Shown one piece after another: positions 9,610 to 19,129 of a stretch of 64,000 bases of DNA. Origin of the DNA: Pseudomonas sp. Irchel 3E13. Its GTDB lineage: Bacteria > Pseudomonadota > Gammaproteobacteria > Pseudomonadales > Pseudomonadaceae. Within the stretch, counting starts at the first letter, position 1. Every line of letters begins with the position of its first letter. A program made the position numbers and the translations under genes. The notes beneath the pieces are model-generated. The model was not told where the DNA came from, made no database searches, and saw only the letters and a list, made by a program, of their open reading frames with translations. The stretch spans positions 310,001 to 374,000 of the forward strand of contig NZ_FYDX01000002.1 in the NCBI RefSeq assembly GCF_900187455.1, given 5' to 3'.

Positions 9610-10268
9610 GAAAGGCTCCGGTCTACGGCGGACAACAGGTGATCCTCATCGAGAATCCGCACGCTGCGACCACGCCATTGCAGGACCTGGCGGGTGAAGC
9701 GGTTTTCATTGGCGACCTCGCCATGCAGCCCCTGCTGATCGAGCGCATGGATGCCGTCCACTTCATCCACCGGCAGCACCACCGCGCCGCCGCTGGCGGA
9801 GACGATCAACATGCGCGGCATGACCCGCGCCGAACTGGCCGCCGCCGGTGCGACTTCCAGGCCCAACAGATCGGCCAGGGACAGGCACGGCACCAGCGCG
9901 CCGCGCACATTGGCCACGCCTTGCAGCACCCGCGAACGCTGGTGCGGCAGCGAGTGCACCGGTTGCATCGGCGACACCTCGGCCAGGCAGCGGGTGGCCA
10001 GGGCCAGCCATTCTTCGCCGAGGCGGAACAACAGCAGCGACGGCCCGGCGTGGACCTGCTCTTCGCTGTCCTCGCGCACGTGGGCGTCCTGGGCCAGGGC
10101 GTAGCGGTCCAGCAGGCGCGTCGCGGCGGCGGCATACACCGCGCAGTTGCGGCAGTGCACATGTTCGGCCAGCAACGGGCAGCTCTTGTCGCCGTGCACG
10201 CCGATGCGGTTCCAGCAATCGTCGATATGCTCGACGTCGCCGCTCAGTACGCTGATTGCGTTGCTCAT
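9606..10268 (-). CDS. wspD: WspD, CheW-like coupling protein with an N-terminal Cys motif
   Basis: A 220-residue scaffold linking receptor WspA to kinase WspE. The C-terminal CheW domain spans about 75-215. Before it lies a cysteine motif at residues 18-42: Cys18, Cys30 (GDKSCP) and Cys39/Cys42 (HCRNC). Its spacing C-x11-C-x8-C-x2-C could bind a metal or sense redox state; this part is inference. WspB, the other CheW-like protein of the operon, lacks it. The ends overlap wspC and wspE by four bases. Confidence 0.95.
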   Translation of the reverse strand: MSNAISVLSGDVEHIDDCWNRIGVHGDKSCPLLAEHVHCRNCAVYAAAATRLLDRYALAQDAHVREDSEEQVHAGPSLLLFRLGEEWLALATRCLAEVSPMQPVHSLPHQRSRVLQGVANVRGALVPCLSLADLLGLEVAPAAASSARVMPRMLIVSASGGAVVLPVDEVDGIHALDQQGLHGEVANENRFTRQVLQWRGRSVRILDEDHLLSAVDRSLS

Positions 10269-11536
10269 TGCTCACCTCCCCGCTCGCGCCGCGCCGCACG
10301 TTCCTGCAGGCGTCGGGCACCGACGGTATCGCCGCGCGATTGCAACAGCGCCGCCAGGTGCGCCAGGGCCTCGGGGTGTTGCGGCTCCAGATAAAGCGCC
10401 TTGCGGTACTGACCGATGGCTTCGCTGGCATCGCCGGCGGTGTCGCTGAGCAGGCCCAGCCAATAGAACACCTGGGCCGACGGTTCGAACTGCTTGAGGT
10501 AACGCTGACACGCCGCGCGGGCCTGTTCGCTGTTGCCGCCGTTGGCCAGCACGGCGATCTGCGCCAGCAACTCGCCGGCTTGCTGGTCACGCGCCGCGTT
10601 CGGGGCACGCGAAGCGGGTGCTGGCGCGCTCGGCACCAGCGGACGGCGCGGGGTGGACGCCGGCGGCGCGGGCCACGGCGCGCGGGCCGGGGCTGGCGGC
10701 GGAAGACTGGCCGGCTTGCTCGGCGCCACGTCAACCTCGGCCACGTGCCGCACATAGGCGAACGACTGGGCGATACCCAGCGGACGCATGCCCAACCGCG
10801 CCAGCAGGCTGCCTTCGGCCGGGCCGATAAACAGCACGCCACCGGCATGAGTGAGGTTCTTCAACACCTCGAACACCCGCTGCTGGGTGGGGATATCGAA
10901 ATAGATCAGCAGGTTGCGGCAGAACACAAAGTCGTAGGTGCCTTGACGGGCCAACAGCGCAGGGTCGAGGACATTCCCCGCTTCGAACTGCACCTGCTTG
11001 CGCACGCGGTCGTCGAGGCGATGGCCGTCATCGGTTTCGCTGAAATGACGCTCGCGAAAGTCCTGGTGGCTGCCGCGAAACGAGTTGCGCCCGTACAGCC
11101 CGCGCTCGGCACGGGCGATGGAATTGGGGCTGATGTCCATGGCATCGACGCGAAACGCGTGGGACGCGACGCCGCCGTCGAGCAGCGCCATGGCAATCGA
11201 ATACGGCTCCTCGCCGGTGGAACAGGGCAGGCTGAGAATCCGCAACGGCCGCGCACCGCCGAGTTCGGCCAGGCGTTTGTGGGCCAGGCCGACCAGTGCG
11301 GTGAAGGATTCCGGATAGCGGAAAAACCACGTCTCGGGAACGATCACGGCCTCGATCAGCGCTTGTTGTTCCTGGGAAGACTGCTGCAAACGCAGCCAGT
11401 AATCGTCCAGGTCGTGGGCCTCCAGCGCCGCGCAGCGCTGGCGCAAGGCGCGTTCGACCATCTGCTCGCCAACCGAGGCGACGTCGAGGCCGATGCGATC
11501 CTGCAAAAAGCGGAAGAACCGCCGCTCGATGCTCAT
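10265..11536 (-). CDS. wspC: WspC, CheR-like methyltransferase with TPR domain
   Basis: A 423-residue S-adenosylmethionine-dependent methyltransferase that activates the Wsp receptor. CheR motifs are clear: ETWFFRYPESF, the SAM-binding PCSTGEEPYSIA, and CRNLLIYFD. A Pro/Ala-rich linker (about 280-330) leads to two or three TPR-type helices (LLSDTAGDASEAIGQYRKAL) at the C-terminus. I start at MSIERRFF (ATG 11534-11536), which overlaps the wspB stop by four bases. The 28-codon upstream extension lies inside wspB and is rejected. Confidence 0.95.
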   Translation of the reverse strand: MSIERRFFRFLQDRIGLDVASVGEQMVERALRQRCAALEAHDLDDYWLRLQQSSQEQQALIEAVIVPETWFFRYPESFTALVGLAHKRLAELGGARPLRILSLPCSTGEEPYSIAMALLDGGVASHAFRVDAMDISPNSIARAERGLYGRNSFRGSHQDFRERHFSETDDGHRLDDRVRKQVQFEAGNVLDPALLARQGTYDFVFCRNLLIYFDIPTQQRVFEVLKNLTHAGGVLFIGPAEGSLLARLGMRPLGIAQSFAYVRHVAEVDVAPSKPASLPPPAPARAPWPAPPASTPRRPLVPSAPAPASRAPNAARDQQAGELLAQIAVLANGGNSEQARAACQRYLKQFEPSAQVFYWLGLLSDTAGDASEAIGQYRKALYLEPQHPEALAHLAALLQSRGDTVGARRLQERAARRERGGEQ

Positions 11537-12060
11537 GGCTGCACCTCGAGCGCGGCCCCGGCGGGCGGAAAGAGCAAGCCGCGGACGTCGTCGCTGAGTA
11601 GGTCCTGAACGCCGATCCACTGCAACAGGCCCTGAGCGTCTTCGCGCACCGGGCCGAGGTACGGCGCCTCGCGGTTGTCGACGCCGTAGGGACGAAATTC
11701 CGCCGGATCGCAGCGCAGCGTATCGCTGGCCTGTTCGAGAATCAGCCCGAGCAACAGGTCGGGGCGCGTGGTGTCCGCGCGGTAATGCACCAGCACCAGG
11801 CGCGTGCTGGTGCGGTGCGAGGCCGGCTGGCCGAAGCTGAGGGCGCTGATGTCGATCACCGGCACCAGCGCGCCGCGATGGGCCAACACCCCGGCCACCC
11901 AGTCGGGCGTCCGCGCGATGGGCTTGAGCGGCAAGCGCGGCAACACCTCGGCGATTTCGCGGGTGTCGAGGGCAAACCGCTGTCCGCCAATGCGGAACAC
12001 CAGGAACAACCGTCCCTGGCAGGCCGCGTCCTCGCTGCGGCGGGGCTTCAGCTCGTTCAT
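11533..12060 (-). CDS. wspB: WspB, CheW-like scaffold protein
   Basis: A 175-residue CheW-fold coupling protein, essentially a single CheW domain (FRIGGQRFALDTREIAEVLP, then GVLAHRGALVPVIDIS). It is one of two CheW-type scaffolds in the operon. The start is taken as MNELKPRR (ATG 12058-12060), which falls seven bases after the wspA stop. The 12-codon upstream extension would overlap wspA. Intact, with ordinary codon use. Confidence 0.93.
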   Translation of the reverse strand: MNELKPRRSEDAACQGRLFLVFRIGGQRFALDTREIAEVLPRLPLKPIARTPDWVAGVLAHRGALVPVIDISALSFGQPASHRTSTRLVLVHYRADTTRPDLLLGLILEQASDTLRCDPAEFRPYGVDNREAPYLGPVREDAQGLLQWIGVQDLLSDDVRGLLFPPAGAALEVQP

Positions 12061-12067
12061 CGCCACG

Positions 12068-13690
12068 TCAGACTTTGAACCGTGAAACGCCACCACGCAG
12101 GCCGACCGCCACCTGACTCAATTCGTCGATGGCGAAACTGGCCTGGCGCAGCGACTCGACGGTCTGGCTGCTGGCGTCGCTGAGCTGGGCCAGGGCGTGG
12201 TTGATCTGCTCGGCGCCGGTGGCCTGGGCCTGCATGCCTTCGTTGACCATCAGCACCCGCGGTGCCAGCGCCTGGACCTGATGGATGATCTGGCTCAACT
12301 GCTCGCCGACCTGCTGCACCTCGAACATGCCGCGGCGCACTTCCTCGGAGAACTTGTCCATGCCCATCACCCCGGCGGACACCGCCGACTGGATTTCCCG
12401 GACCATCTGTTCGATGTCGTAGGTGGCCACGGCAGTCTGGTCGGCCAGACGGCGCACTTCGGTGGCGACCACGGCGAAACCGCGACCGTATTCACCGGCC
12501 TTTTCCGCTTCGATGGCGGCGTTGAGCGAGAGCAGGTTGGTCTGGTCGGCGACCTTGACGATGGTCACCACCACCTGATTGATGTTGCCGGCCTTCTCGT
12601 TGAGGGTCGCCAGCTTGTTGTTGACCAGATCGGCAGCGCCCATCACCTGGTGCATGGTTTCTTCCATCCGCGCCAGGCCCTGCTGGCCGGAACCGGCGAG
12701 CACCGAGGCCTGGTCGGCGGCGGACGTCACTTCGGTCATGGTCCGCACCAGATCCCGCGAGGTCGCGGCGATTTCCCGCGAGGTCGCGCCGATCTCGGTG
12801 GTGGTGGCGGCGGTTTCGGTGGCGGTCGCCTGCTGCTGCTTGGAGGTGGCGGCGATCTCGGTCACCGAGGTGGTGACCTGCACCGACGAGCGCTGGGCCT
12901 GGGACACCAGGCCGGTGAGTTCGCTGACCATCTCGTTGAAACCGTTTTCCACCGCGCCGAATTCGTCGTTGCGGTCCAGGTTCATGCGCACGCTGAGGTC
13001 ACCGCCGCGCAGCACTTCCAGGGCGCGGACGATACGCTGCATCGGCTCGGTGATGACGCGCATCAGCAGCAGGCCGCAGATGCCGGCGGCAACGACCGCC
13101 AGCAGCAGCGAGACGATCATGCTGATCTTGGCGGTGGACACGGCGTCGACGATGTTGTCGGTGGCGTGATCGGCGGAGCGGCGATTCCAGTCGATCAGCC
13201 CGTTGAGGTTCTTGCGACCGTCGGCCCAGGCCGGGGTCAGGTTCTCGATGAGCAAGCGTTGCGCTTCGGCGTAGTCCTGCTTGCCATAGGCCGCCAGCAC
13301 CGCACTCAGCGCCTGATGATAAGTCTCGACCAGCACCTTGAAGGTTTCGAAGTTGGCCGTGTCTTCGGCATCGTTCATGGTCTGCTGGTAGTTGGCCATC
13401 TGCTGGCGCAGGCGCTCTTCGAAGTTCTTGTACAACGCCAGGTCGGCGTCGCTGAGCTCACGGTGATTGGACAGGCCCACCAGTTGCTGGGTCAGCACAT
13501 AGCTGTCGACCCACGCGCTGCGGATCATCGAGCTGTAGTAGACCCCGGGGATGCTGTCGGAGCGGACGGTTTCTTCGCTGCTTTCGATGGCCATCAACCG
13601 CGAATACGCGGCAATGACCATCAGCGACATGATGGCGATGATCACGGCGAAACTTGCCAGGATCCGTTGGCGCAATGTCCAGTTCTTCAC
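12068..13690 (-). CDS. wspA: WspA, membrane-bound chemoreceptor-like protein
   Basis: A 540-residue methyl-accepting receptor that detects surface contact or envelope stress. TM1 is at about 10-29 ([19 protein letters not shown]). A periplasmic four-helix sensor follows, then TM2 at about 190-212, a HAMP domain ([21 protein letters not shown]) and a cytoplasmic signalling coiled coil with the hairpin tip [20 protein letters not shown]. Long Gln/Ala/Thr heptads around 280-310 would carry methylation sites. It is the promoter-proximal gene of the wsp operon. Confidence 0.96.
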   Translation of the reverse strand: MKNWTLRQRILASFAVIIAIMSLMVIAAYSRLMAIESSEETVRSDSIPGVYYSSMIRSAWVDSYVLTQQLVGLSNHRELSDADLALYKNFEERLRQQMANYQQTMNDAEDTANFETFKVLVETYHQALSAVLAAYGKQDYAEAQRLLIENLTPAWADGRKNLNGLIDWNRRSADHATDNIVDAVSTAKISMIVSLLLAVVAAGICGLLLMRVITEPMQRIVRALEVLRGGDLSVRMNLDRNDEFGAVENGFNEMVSELTGLVSQAQRSSVQVTTSVTEIAATSKQQQATATETAATTTEIGATSREIAATSRDLVRTMTEVTSAADQASVLAGSGQQGLARMEETMHQVMGAADLVNNKLATLNEKAGNINQVVVTIVKVADQTNLLSLNAAIEAEKAGEYGRGFAVVATEVRRLADQTAVATYDIEQMVREIQSAVSAGVMGMDKFSEEVRRGMFEVQQVGEQLSQIIHQVQALAPRVLMVNEGMQAQATGAEQINHALAQLSDASSQTVESLRQASFAIDELSQVAVGLRGGVSRFKV

Positions 13691-13827
13691 AATCAGCCCT
13701 CGAGCGTTCTACGCGTCAGGAAAAATGGGCTGATTATAGCCCACGCCTTACGCCAGCATGGGACTGATCCTACAGGAGTGAACGGGCAAAACGGCCTCAT
13801 TTGTGGCCATTTGCCCATTTCATTGAC

Positions 13828-14514
13828 TCAGATCGTCCGAACCTGCTTCTCAAGCTCGACCTTAAGCGCCGGGTCGAGCCGCAACTGGCGGGCCAGTTCA
13901 TCCAGGTAGGCGCGCTCCATGAAATGTTCTTCGTCCACCAGCATGACGCTGGCCAGGTACATTTCCGCGGCCATTTCCGGCGTGCCGGCGGCACGCGCGA
14001 CGTCGGCCGGGTCGAGCGGTTTGTTCAGCTCGGCGTGCAGCCAGTGCTGCAGGTCGCGGTCGTTGCCGGAAAGTTTGACGAACTCGCCTTCGATCAACTC
14101 GCGCTCGCGTTCATCGACATGCCCGTCAGCCTTGGCTGCGGCCACCAGCGCCTTGAGGATCGCCTGGCTGTGCTGCTCGACTTGCGCGGGGGGCAGGCGG
14201 TCGAGGGTCTGCGGCTCGCCTTTCGGCGCGGCGGCCTGTTGCGCCTGCCAGTTGCCGTAGGCCTTGTAGGCCAGCACGCCGAGCGCGGCCAGGCCGCCGT
14301 AGGTCAGCGCCTTGCCACCGTATTTACGGGCCTTCTTGTTGCCGAGCAACAACCCCATCGCCCCCGCCGCCAGCGCACCACCGCCGGCACCGGAGAGGAG
14401 ACTGCCGAGGCCGCCGCTGCCGCCCTTGTTCGCGCTGGAGGATGTGCCGGTCTGTTTTTGCAGCAAGTCCTGACCGGACTTGAGCAGTTGATCGAGCAAA
14501 CCACGGGTGTTCAT
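13828..14514 (-). CDS. DUF533 / TerB-like inner-membrane protein (YebE type)
   Basis: A 228-residue protein. The N-terminus (MNTRGLLDQLLKSGQDLL) is followed by a Gly/Ser-rich stretch, then a glycine/alanine-rich membrane region (about 45-90: GAGGGALAAGAMGLLLG and YGGLAALGVLAYKAYG). The C-terminal half looks like a tellurite-resistance TerB-like helical domain with acidic motifs (AAAKADGHVDERERELI, MLVDEEHFMERAYL). The start is well supported by AGGAGG eight bases upstream. Homologues are envelope-stress associated, but molecular function is unknown. Confidence 0.85.
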   Translation of the reverse strand: MNTRGLLDQLLKSGQDLLQKQTGTSSSANKGGSGGLGSLLSGAGGGALAAGAMGLLLGNKKARKYGGKALTYGGLAALGVLAYKAYGNWQAQQAAAPKGEPQTLDRLPPAQVEQHSQAILKALVAAAKADGHVDERERELIEGEFVKLSGNDRDLQHWLHAELNKPLDPADVARAAGTPEMAAEMYLASVMLVDEEHFMERAYLDELARQLRLDPALKVELEKQVRTI

Positions 14515-14867
14515 TGCGAGCCTCCTGAGGCGCGGTTGTCCGAAAGCACCCGATGAAATGTCAGCGTGGTAATCGGAAAACCTGAATTGCCAATGTGGGA
14601 AAAACACTGACGGATAAGAGCCGAATCCTAACCGCGGGTTTCCGGGCCTCTGGGTGAAAATGTATTTCCTCTGATGACAACGCCGGTGTCCTCGAATCGA
14701 TGGCAATCGTTGCTTGGTTCGGCTGCATCGTCGCGCATATAGCGAATTCGGTTAACCGCGCTTTTGTATTAACCCCTTCGCCCAACTACTTTCAGAGGTG
14801 CCCCGCACAGGCCTGCCCGATCACCCGCGCTTGTCGCGACAGCCCATCTGCCAAACGGAGTTCGTCG
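14515..14867. other. Divergent intergenic region (353 bp)
   Basis: Separates the DUF533 gene (minus) from the DUF2092 gene (plus) and must hold both promoters. I see a locally AT-rich stretch around 14570-14670 and no convincing small gene, RNA or strong inverted repeat. Confidence 0.5.
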
Positions 14868-15629
14868 ATGCGCTTACCGCTGTTGTTCACCGCCACCACA
14901 TTGGCACTGTCGCTGTCCTTGCTGCCGCCGAACGCACACGGCGCGGATGATCCGCAGCGCGACCCGGCGGCCATCGCCGCGCTCGTTGCCCTCGGCAACT
15001 ACCTGCAAAGCATCGAACGCTTCAGCCTGAGCGCCCGCAGCGAAACCGACCAGCAACTCGACAGCGGCCAGACCATCGCCTTCCAGCACCACACCCAGGT
15101 GCTCGCGGAGCGTCCCGACAAGCTCTACGTCAACGTCGACCAGAACAGCGCCAGCCGGCAGTTCTTCTACGACGGCAAGCGCTTCACCCTGTACGACCAG
15201 CGCCTGAACTACTTCACCCGCGGCGACGCCCCCGACAGCATCGACACACTGCTGGACCGGCTGGCCGATCGCTACGGCATCGAACTGCCGCTGGCCGACC
15301 TGTTTCGCTGGAACGCCGGGACCGCCGATGACGTCGGCATTAGCCAGGCCTACGTGATCGACAAGGAAAACATCGAAGGACAGACCTGCACGCACTACGC
15401 CTACCGCCAGCCGGACATCGACTGGCAACTGTGGCTGCGCGAAGGCGCGGCGCCATTGCCGTGCCGGCTGGTGATTACCCGCCGCGACGACCCAGAGCGA
15501 CCAAGGCACAGCGTCAGCTTCGCCTGGGACCTCACCTCGCCGATCAAGGCCGACGCCTTCACCTTCACCCCGCCGGCCAAGGCGCTGGCGGTGCCGCTGG
15601 TCGAACTGCGCAAGGGAGAACAGCCATGA
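14868..15629 (+). CDS. DUF2092 family exported protein
   Basis: A 253-residue predicted periplasmic protein. A signal peptide (MRLPLLFTATTLALSLSLLP, cleaved near AHGA) is followed by the DUF2092 pattern: DPAAIAALVALGNYLQSIE, then RPDKLYVNVD, RQFFYDGKRFTLYDQRLNYF and DRYGIELPLADLFRW. The fold is related to outer-membrane lipoprotein carriers such as LolA, which is inference from family resemblance. I chose ATG 14868, preceded by GGAG, over a frame opening at 14700. Its stop overlaps the next start by four bases, so the two proteins are co-translated. Confidence 0.85.
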   Translation: MRLPLLFTATTLALSLSLLPPNAHGADDPQRDPAAIAALVALGNYLQSIERFSLSARSETDQQLDSGQTIAFQHHTQVLAERPDKLYVNVDQNSASRQFFYDGKRFTLYDQRLNYFTRGDAPDSIDTLLDRLADRYGIELPLADLFRWNAGTADDVGISQAYVIDKENIEGQTCTHYAYRQPDIDWQLWLREGAAPLPCRLVITRRDDPERPRHSVSFAWDLTSPIKADAFTFTPPAKALAVPLVELRKGEQP

Positions 15630-16207
15630 ATTACGGGCGCGGTGCGCTGGTGCTCGGGGTCGTGGTGGTTCTGCTGATTCCCGCCGTGAGCGAGGCCTGG
15701 CAGTTGCGCGGGGGCGGTGGTGGGCGCACGTTCGTGGTGCCGCATCATGCGGGGGGTGGATTCCAGCGGCCGGGGTTCGAGCCGGGTTATCGGCCGCAGC
15801 CCATGCCTCGGCCGCAGCCGGGGCCGGGGCCGGGGCCGGGGCCGCATCCTGGGCCAGAACCGCATCCGGGGCCACATCCTGAGCCGGGGCCCGGGCCGCA
15901 TCCACTGCCGCCGGGGCCGGGACCGCATCCCATGCCTCCCGGACCCGGGCCAGGACCCATGCCGCCTCCGCCACCTCCACCGCCGCCCCCACCGGATGGC
16001 TGGTATCACCCTTGGGCGACCGCCGCAGTGATCGGGGCAACCACCGCGACCGCAATTGCGATTGGCAGCGAAGTGGCGTCGGTGCCGCCGGATTGTGTGT
16101 CGGTGGTGGCCAGCGGGGTCGCGTACCAGCATTGCGGGAGCACGTGGTATCAGCCGCAGTATGTGGGTAACAGCGTCCGGTTCGTGGTGGTCAGGGCGCC
16201 TTGGTAA
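15626..16207 (+). CDS. Exported Pro/Gly/His-rich protein of unknown function
   Basis: A 193-residue protein starting in an ATGA overlap with the DUF2092 gene. A signal peptide (GALVLGVVVVLLIPAVSEA) leads to a low-complexity region (about 55-123) of PGPGPHP-type repeats ending in an 11-proline run. The globular C-terminus has an Ala/Thr/Ile membrane-like helix (ATAAVIGATTATAIAIG), then CVSVVASGVAYQHCGSTWYQPQY with two cysteines. That YxxC-tail is common in small Pseudomonas envelope proteins. Function unknown; partnership with the DUF2092 protein is inferred from coupling. Confidence 0.7.
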   Translation: MNYGRGALVLGVVVVLLIPAVSEAWQLRGGGGGRTFVVPHHAGGGFQRPGFEPGYRPQPMPRPQPGPGPGPGPHPGPEPHPGPHPEPGPGPHPLPPGPGPHPMPPGPGPGPMPPPPPPPPPPPDGWYHPWATAAVIGATTATAIAIGSEVASVPPDCVSVVASGVAYQHCGSTWYQPQYVGNSVRFVVVRAPW

Positions 16208-16214
16208 CGGGGCG

Positions 16215-16997
16215 CTATACCAGAACGCCCCCCGTCGCCTGCCGGTACTGCCTCGGCGTAAACCCGGTCAGCACCTTGAACTGCCGGGTAAACGCACTGT
16301 GATCGGTATACCCGCAGCGCAACGCCACCTCGGTAATCGGCAACTCGGTATGTAAAAGCTGGTGAGCATGTTCCAGCCGCACTTTGTGGATCATCTGCCG
16401 CGGCGTCAGGTGGAACACCCGCTTGCAGTAGCGTTCCAGTTGCGCCACGGAAATTCCGGCGACGCGGGTCAATTCGCGCATGGTCACCGGCTGGTGAAAA
16501 TTCGCCCGGATGTACTCGTCCACCGCCGCCAGCCGCTGATACGCAGGGTGCGAATCGCTGGCCGATTGCAGGTCCACCGACACCCCCGCCAGGCCGATGA
16601 TTTCCCCGCGGCGGTTATATAACGGGCGCTTGTGGGTCAAACACCAACCGGGTTCGCGCGACCCGTACAAGTGCAATTCCAGTTGGTCCTCCAATACCCG
16701 GCCTTCTTCCAGTACCCGCCGATCCTGTTCGGTATATCCGGGGCCCAATTGCGCCGGAAAGACTTCGGCGCTGGTCTTGCCCAACAAAGGCCTCAGTTGT
16801 TTGAAACCACAGCGTTGTATCAACGCCAGATTGGCCAACAGATAACGCGCCTGAACATCCTTGATGAATATCGCCACATTGGGAATGGCATCGAACAACG
16901 GCAATAAGAACGCCATGCCGGATAACAGCTCTTCGATGGTTTCAGGGCGGCACTGAGCATTGCCCTGACAGAGGATGGCAAACGCGCTGGGGGTCAT
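16215..16997 (-). CDS. AraC-family regulator with PAS-like sensor, likely hydroxyproline regulator
   Basis: A 260-residue regulator. The N-terminal part (about 30-140) looks like a PAS sensor (IPNVAIFIKDVQARYLLAN ... EIIGLAGVSVDLQ). The C-terminal 100 residues form the two-HTH AraC domain (ITEVALRCGYTDHSAFTRQF, LTGFTPRQYRQ). I start at MTPSAF (16995-16997). It is divergent from the hydroxyproline catabolic genes, as is typical of their activator. In P. aeruginosa the AraC-type LhpR controls the equivalent cluster. Hydroxyproline sensing is inferred from position. Confidence 0.88.
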   Translation of the reverse strand: MTPSAFAILCQGNAQCRPETIEELLSGMAFLLPLFDAIPNVAIFIKDVQARYLLANLALIQRCGFKQLRPLLGKTSAEVFPAQLGPGYTEQDRRVLEEGRVLEDQLELHLYGSREPGWCLTHKRPLYNRRGEIIGLAGVSVDLQSASDSHPAYQRLAAVDEYIRANFHQPVTMRELTRVAGISVAQLERYCKRVFHLTPRQMIHKVRLEHAHQLLHTELPITEVALRCGYTDHSAFTRQFKVLTGFTPRQYRQATGGVLV

Positions 16998-17483
16998 GGG
17001 GCGGGCTCTCGTTCTTGACCGATTGGTAAAAATCCACAAGCGGGTTCTCACCAGGTGGACACTTTGCCGCACCCTCCCCGGACTGTCGAGCCTCGACGGA
17101 CGCCACAGAGGGCGTGGCTTGTAAGGCTTCAGAAATTTTCCGAAGAGTCATAGGGAAATTTCCTAACTATGCCGATTTCGTCATTCCTCTTGAAGAAAAC
17201 CATCAAGCGCCGAGGCGCCGATGGGTCCACTGTATTGGCATTGCCTGAGTCGTCGAAAACGTTGTGGCGAAGTCCAGGCAAGACCACCAGCCCGCGCCCT
17301 GGAATGCGTTGGCGAGCGTGCGCCGGGGTAACGAGGAAGTGTGTCTTCGCTAGCGCAACGCAATGGGTTTTATAAGAACGCGGTTAAACAAAACCGTAAA
17401 CACCGTATCGGGTGATCCCCGAAACAGTGCTTTCAAAGTGACATCACTTCTGCCTATCCAATAACCCACAAGAAGGCGACGCC
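16998..17483. other. Divergent control region between AraC regulator and permease operon (486 bp)
   Basis: Holds the promoters of the regulator and the catabolic operon. A perfect 10-bp palindrome GGAAATTTCC lies at 17154-17163, next to the related AGAAATTTTCCG at 17131-17142. An AT-rich stretch GTTAAACAAAACCGTAAACA lies at 17383-17402, near the likely permease promoter. No credible ORF was found. Confidence 0.5.
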
Positions 17484-19112
17484 ATGTCAGGCAAAGGCAA
17501 GTTCAAAAAACAACTTTCATTGATAGACCTCACCTTTATCGGACTGGGAGCCATCTTTGGTTCTGGCTGGCTGTTCGCCGCCAGCCACGTGTCCGCCATC
17601 GCCGGTCCCGCGGGGATCTTTTCCTGGTTGCTGGGCGGTTTCGCCGTTCTGTTGCTGGGCATCGTCTACTGCGAACTGGGCGCCGCCCTGCCCCGCGCCG
17701 GTGGCGTGGTGCGTTACCCGGTCTATTCCCACGGCCCGCTGCTGGGCTACCTGATGGGCTTCATCACGCTGATCGCGTTTTCCAGCCTGGTGGCCATCGA
17801 AGTGGTCGCCGCGCGCCAATACGCCGCGGCCTGGTTCCCGGAGCTGACCAAGGTCGGTTCCAGTGACCCGACCGTCCTCGGCTGGCTGGTGCAGTTCGGC
17901 CTGCTCTGCCTGTTCTTCGCCCTCAACTACTACAGCGTGAAGACCTTCGCCAAGTCCAACAACCTGATCAGCGTGTTCAAGTTCATCGTGCCGCTGCTGG
18001 TGATCGGCGTGCTGTTCACCTTCTTCAAACCGGAAAATTTCACCTCCCAGGGCTTCATGCCGTTCGGGCTTTCCGGGGTGGAAATGGCGGTATCCGCCGG
18101 CGGCATCATCTTCGCCTACCTGGGCCTGACTCCGATCATCTCGGTGGCCTCGGAAGTGAAGAACCCGCAACGCACCATCCCGATCGCGCTGATCCTCTCG
18201 GTGCTGCTGTCCACCGCCATCTATGCCTTGCTGCAGATCGCCTTCCTCGGCGGCATTCCGACCGAAATGCTGGCCAACGGCTGGTCCGGCATCGCCAAGG
18301 AACTCGCCCTGCCGTACCGCGACATCGCCCTGGCGCTGGGCGTGGGCTGGCTGGCGTATCTGGTGGTGGCCGACGCGGTGATCTCGCCCAGCGGCTGCGG
18401 CAACATCTACATGAACGCCACCCCGCGCGTGGTCTACGGCTGGGCCAAGACCGGCACCTTCTTCAAGGTCTTCACCCGCATCGACGAACAATCCGGCATC
18501 CCGCGCCCGGCGCTGTGGCTGACCTTCGGCCTGTCGGTGTTCTGGACCCTGCCGTTCCCGTCCTGGGAAGCGCTGATCAATGTGGTTTCCGCCGCGCTGA
18601 TCCTCAGCTACGCCGTCGCCCCGGTGTCGGTCGCCGCGCTGCGCCGCAATGCCCCTGACATGCCGCGTCCGTTCCGCGTCCGCCGCATGGGCCTGCTCGG
18701 TCCGCTGTCGTTCATCATCGCCGCGCTGATCGTCTACTGGTCCGGCTGGAAGACCGTGTCCTGGCTGCTCAGCCTGCAGATCCTGATGTTCGTCATCTAC
18801 CTGATGTGCGGCCGCTTCGTCCCGACCCAGCACCTGAGCCTGGCCCAGCAAGTGCGCTCGTCGGCCTGGCTGATCGGTTTCTACGCGGTGACCATCCTGC
18901 TCTCCTGGCTCGGCAGTTTCGGCGGCATGGGTGTCATTGCCCATCCGTTCGACACCCTGGTCGTGGCCGCCTGCGCCCTCGGCATTTACTACTGGGGCGC
19001 GGCAACCGGCGTACCGGCGCACCTGGTGCAACTGGAGTCCGACGACGCGGAAAGCGACGCCGAACACAGCGCCCAGAGCGCTCCGGCCGGCGCCCGCGCC
19101 CAACTGTCCTGA
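17484..19112 (+). CDS. APC-family amino acid permease (probable hydroxyproline importer)
   Basis: A 542-residue inner-membrane transporter with about 12 hydrophobic helices. The first helix carries the APC signature (LTFIGLGAIFGSGWLFAA) and a second motif EVKNPQRTIPIA lies in the middle. The C-terminal 30 residues are acidic and polar. AAGAAGG precedes the ATG. As first gene of the operon for 4-hydroxyproline breakdown it probably imports hydroxyproline or proline; substrate is inferred from context only. Confidence 0.85.
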   Translation: MSGKGKFKKQLSLIDLTFIGLGAIFGSGWLFAASHVSAIAGPAGIFSWLLGGFAVLLLGIVYCELGAALPRAGGVVRYPVYSHGPLLGYLMGFITLIAFSSLVAIEVVAARQYAAAWFPELTKVGSSDPTVLGWLVQFGLLCLFFALNYYSVKTFAKSNNLISVFKFIVPLLVIGVLFTFFKPENFTSQGFMPFGLSGVEMAVSAGGIIFAYLGLTPIISVASEVKNPQRTIPIALILSVLLSTAIYALLQIAFLGGIPTEMLANGWSGIAKELALPYRDIALALGVGWLAYLVVADAVISPSGCGNIYMNATPRVVYGWAKTGTFFKVFTRIDEQSGIPRPALWLTFGLSVFWTLPFPSWEALINVVSAALILSYAVAPVSVAALRRNAPDMPRPFRVRRMGLLGPLSFIIAALIVYWSGWKTVSWLLSLQILMFVIYLMCGRFVPTQHLSLAQQVRSSAWLIGFYAVTILLSWLGSFGGMGVIAHPFDTLVVAACALGIYYWGAATGVPAHLVQLESDDAESDAEHSAQSAPAGARAQLS

Positions 19113-19129
19113 GCCTGCGGAGTCCCGTG

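Noticed and set aside
7375..9642. A 755-codon open frame opposite wspE
   Set aside because: Mirror frame of a high-GC gene; composition is low-complexity and the wspE strand carries all CheA motifs.
15770..15990. Repetitive DNA in the Pro/Gly-rich gene as a CRISPR or satellite array
   Set aside because: The repeats are short, irregular and in frame with a signal-peptide-bearing protein; no spacer structure.
17169..17375. Small ORFs in the AraC-permease intergenic region
   Set aside because: Arg/Trp/Ser-rich compositions, no ribosome site, overlapping frames on both strands; more likely control DNA.
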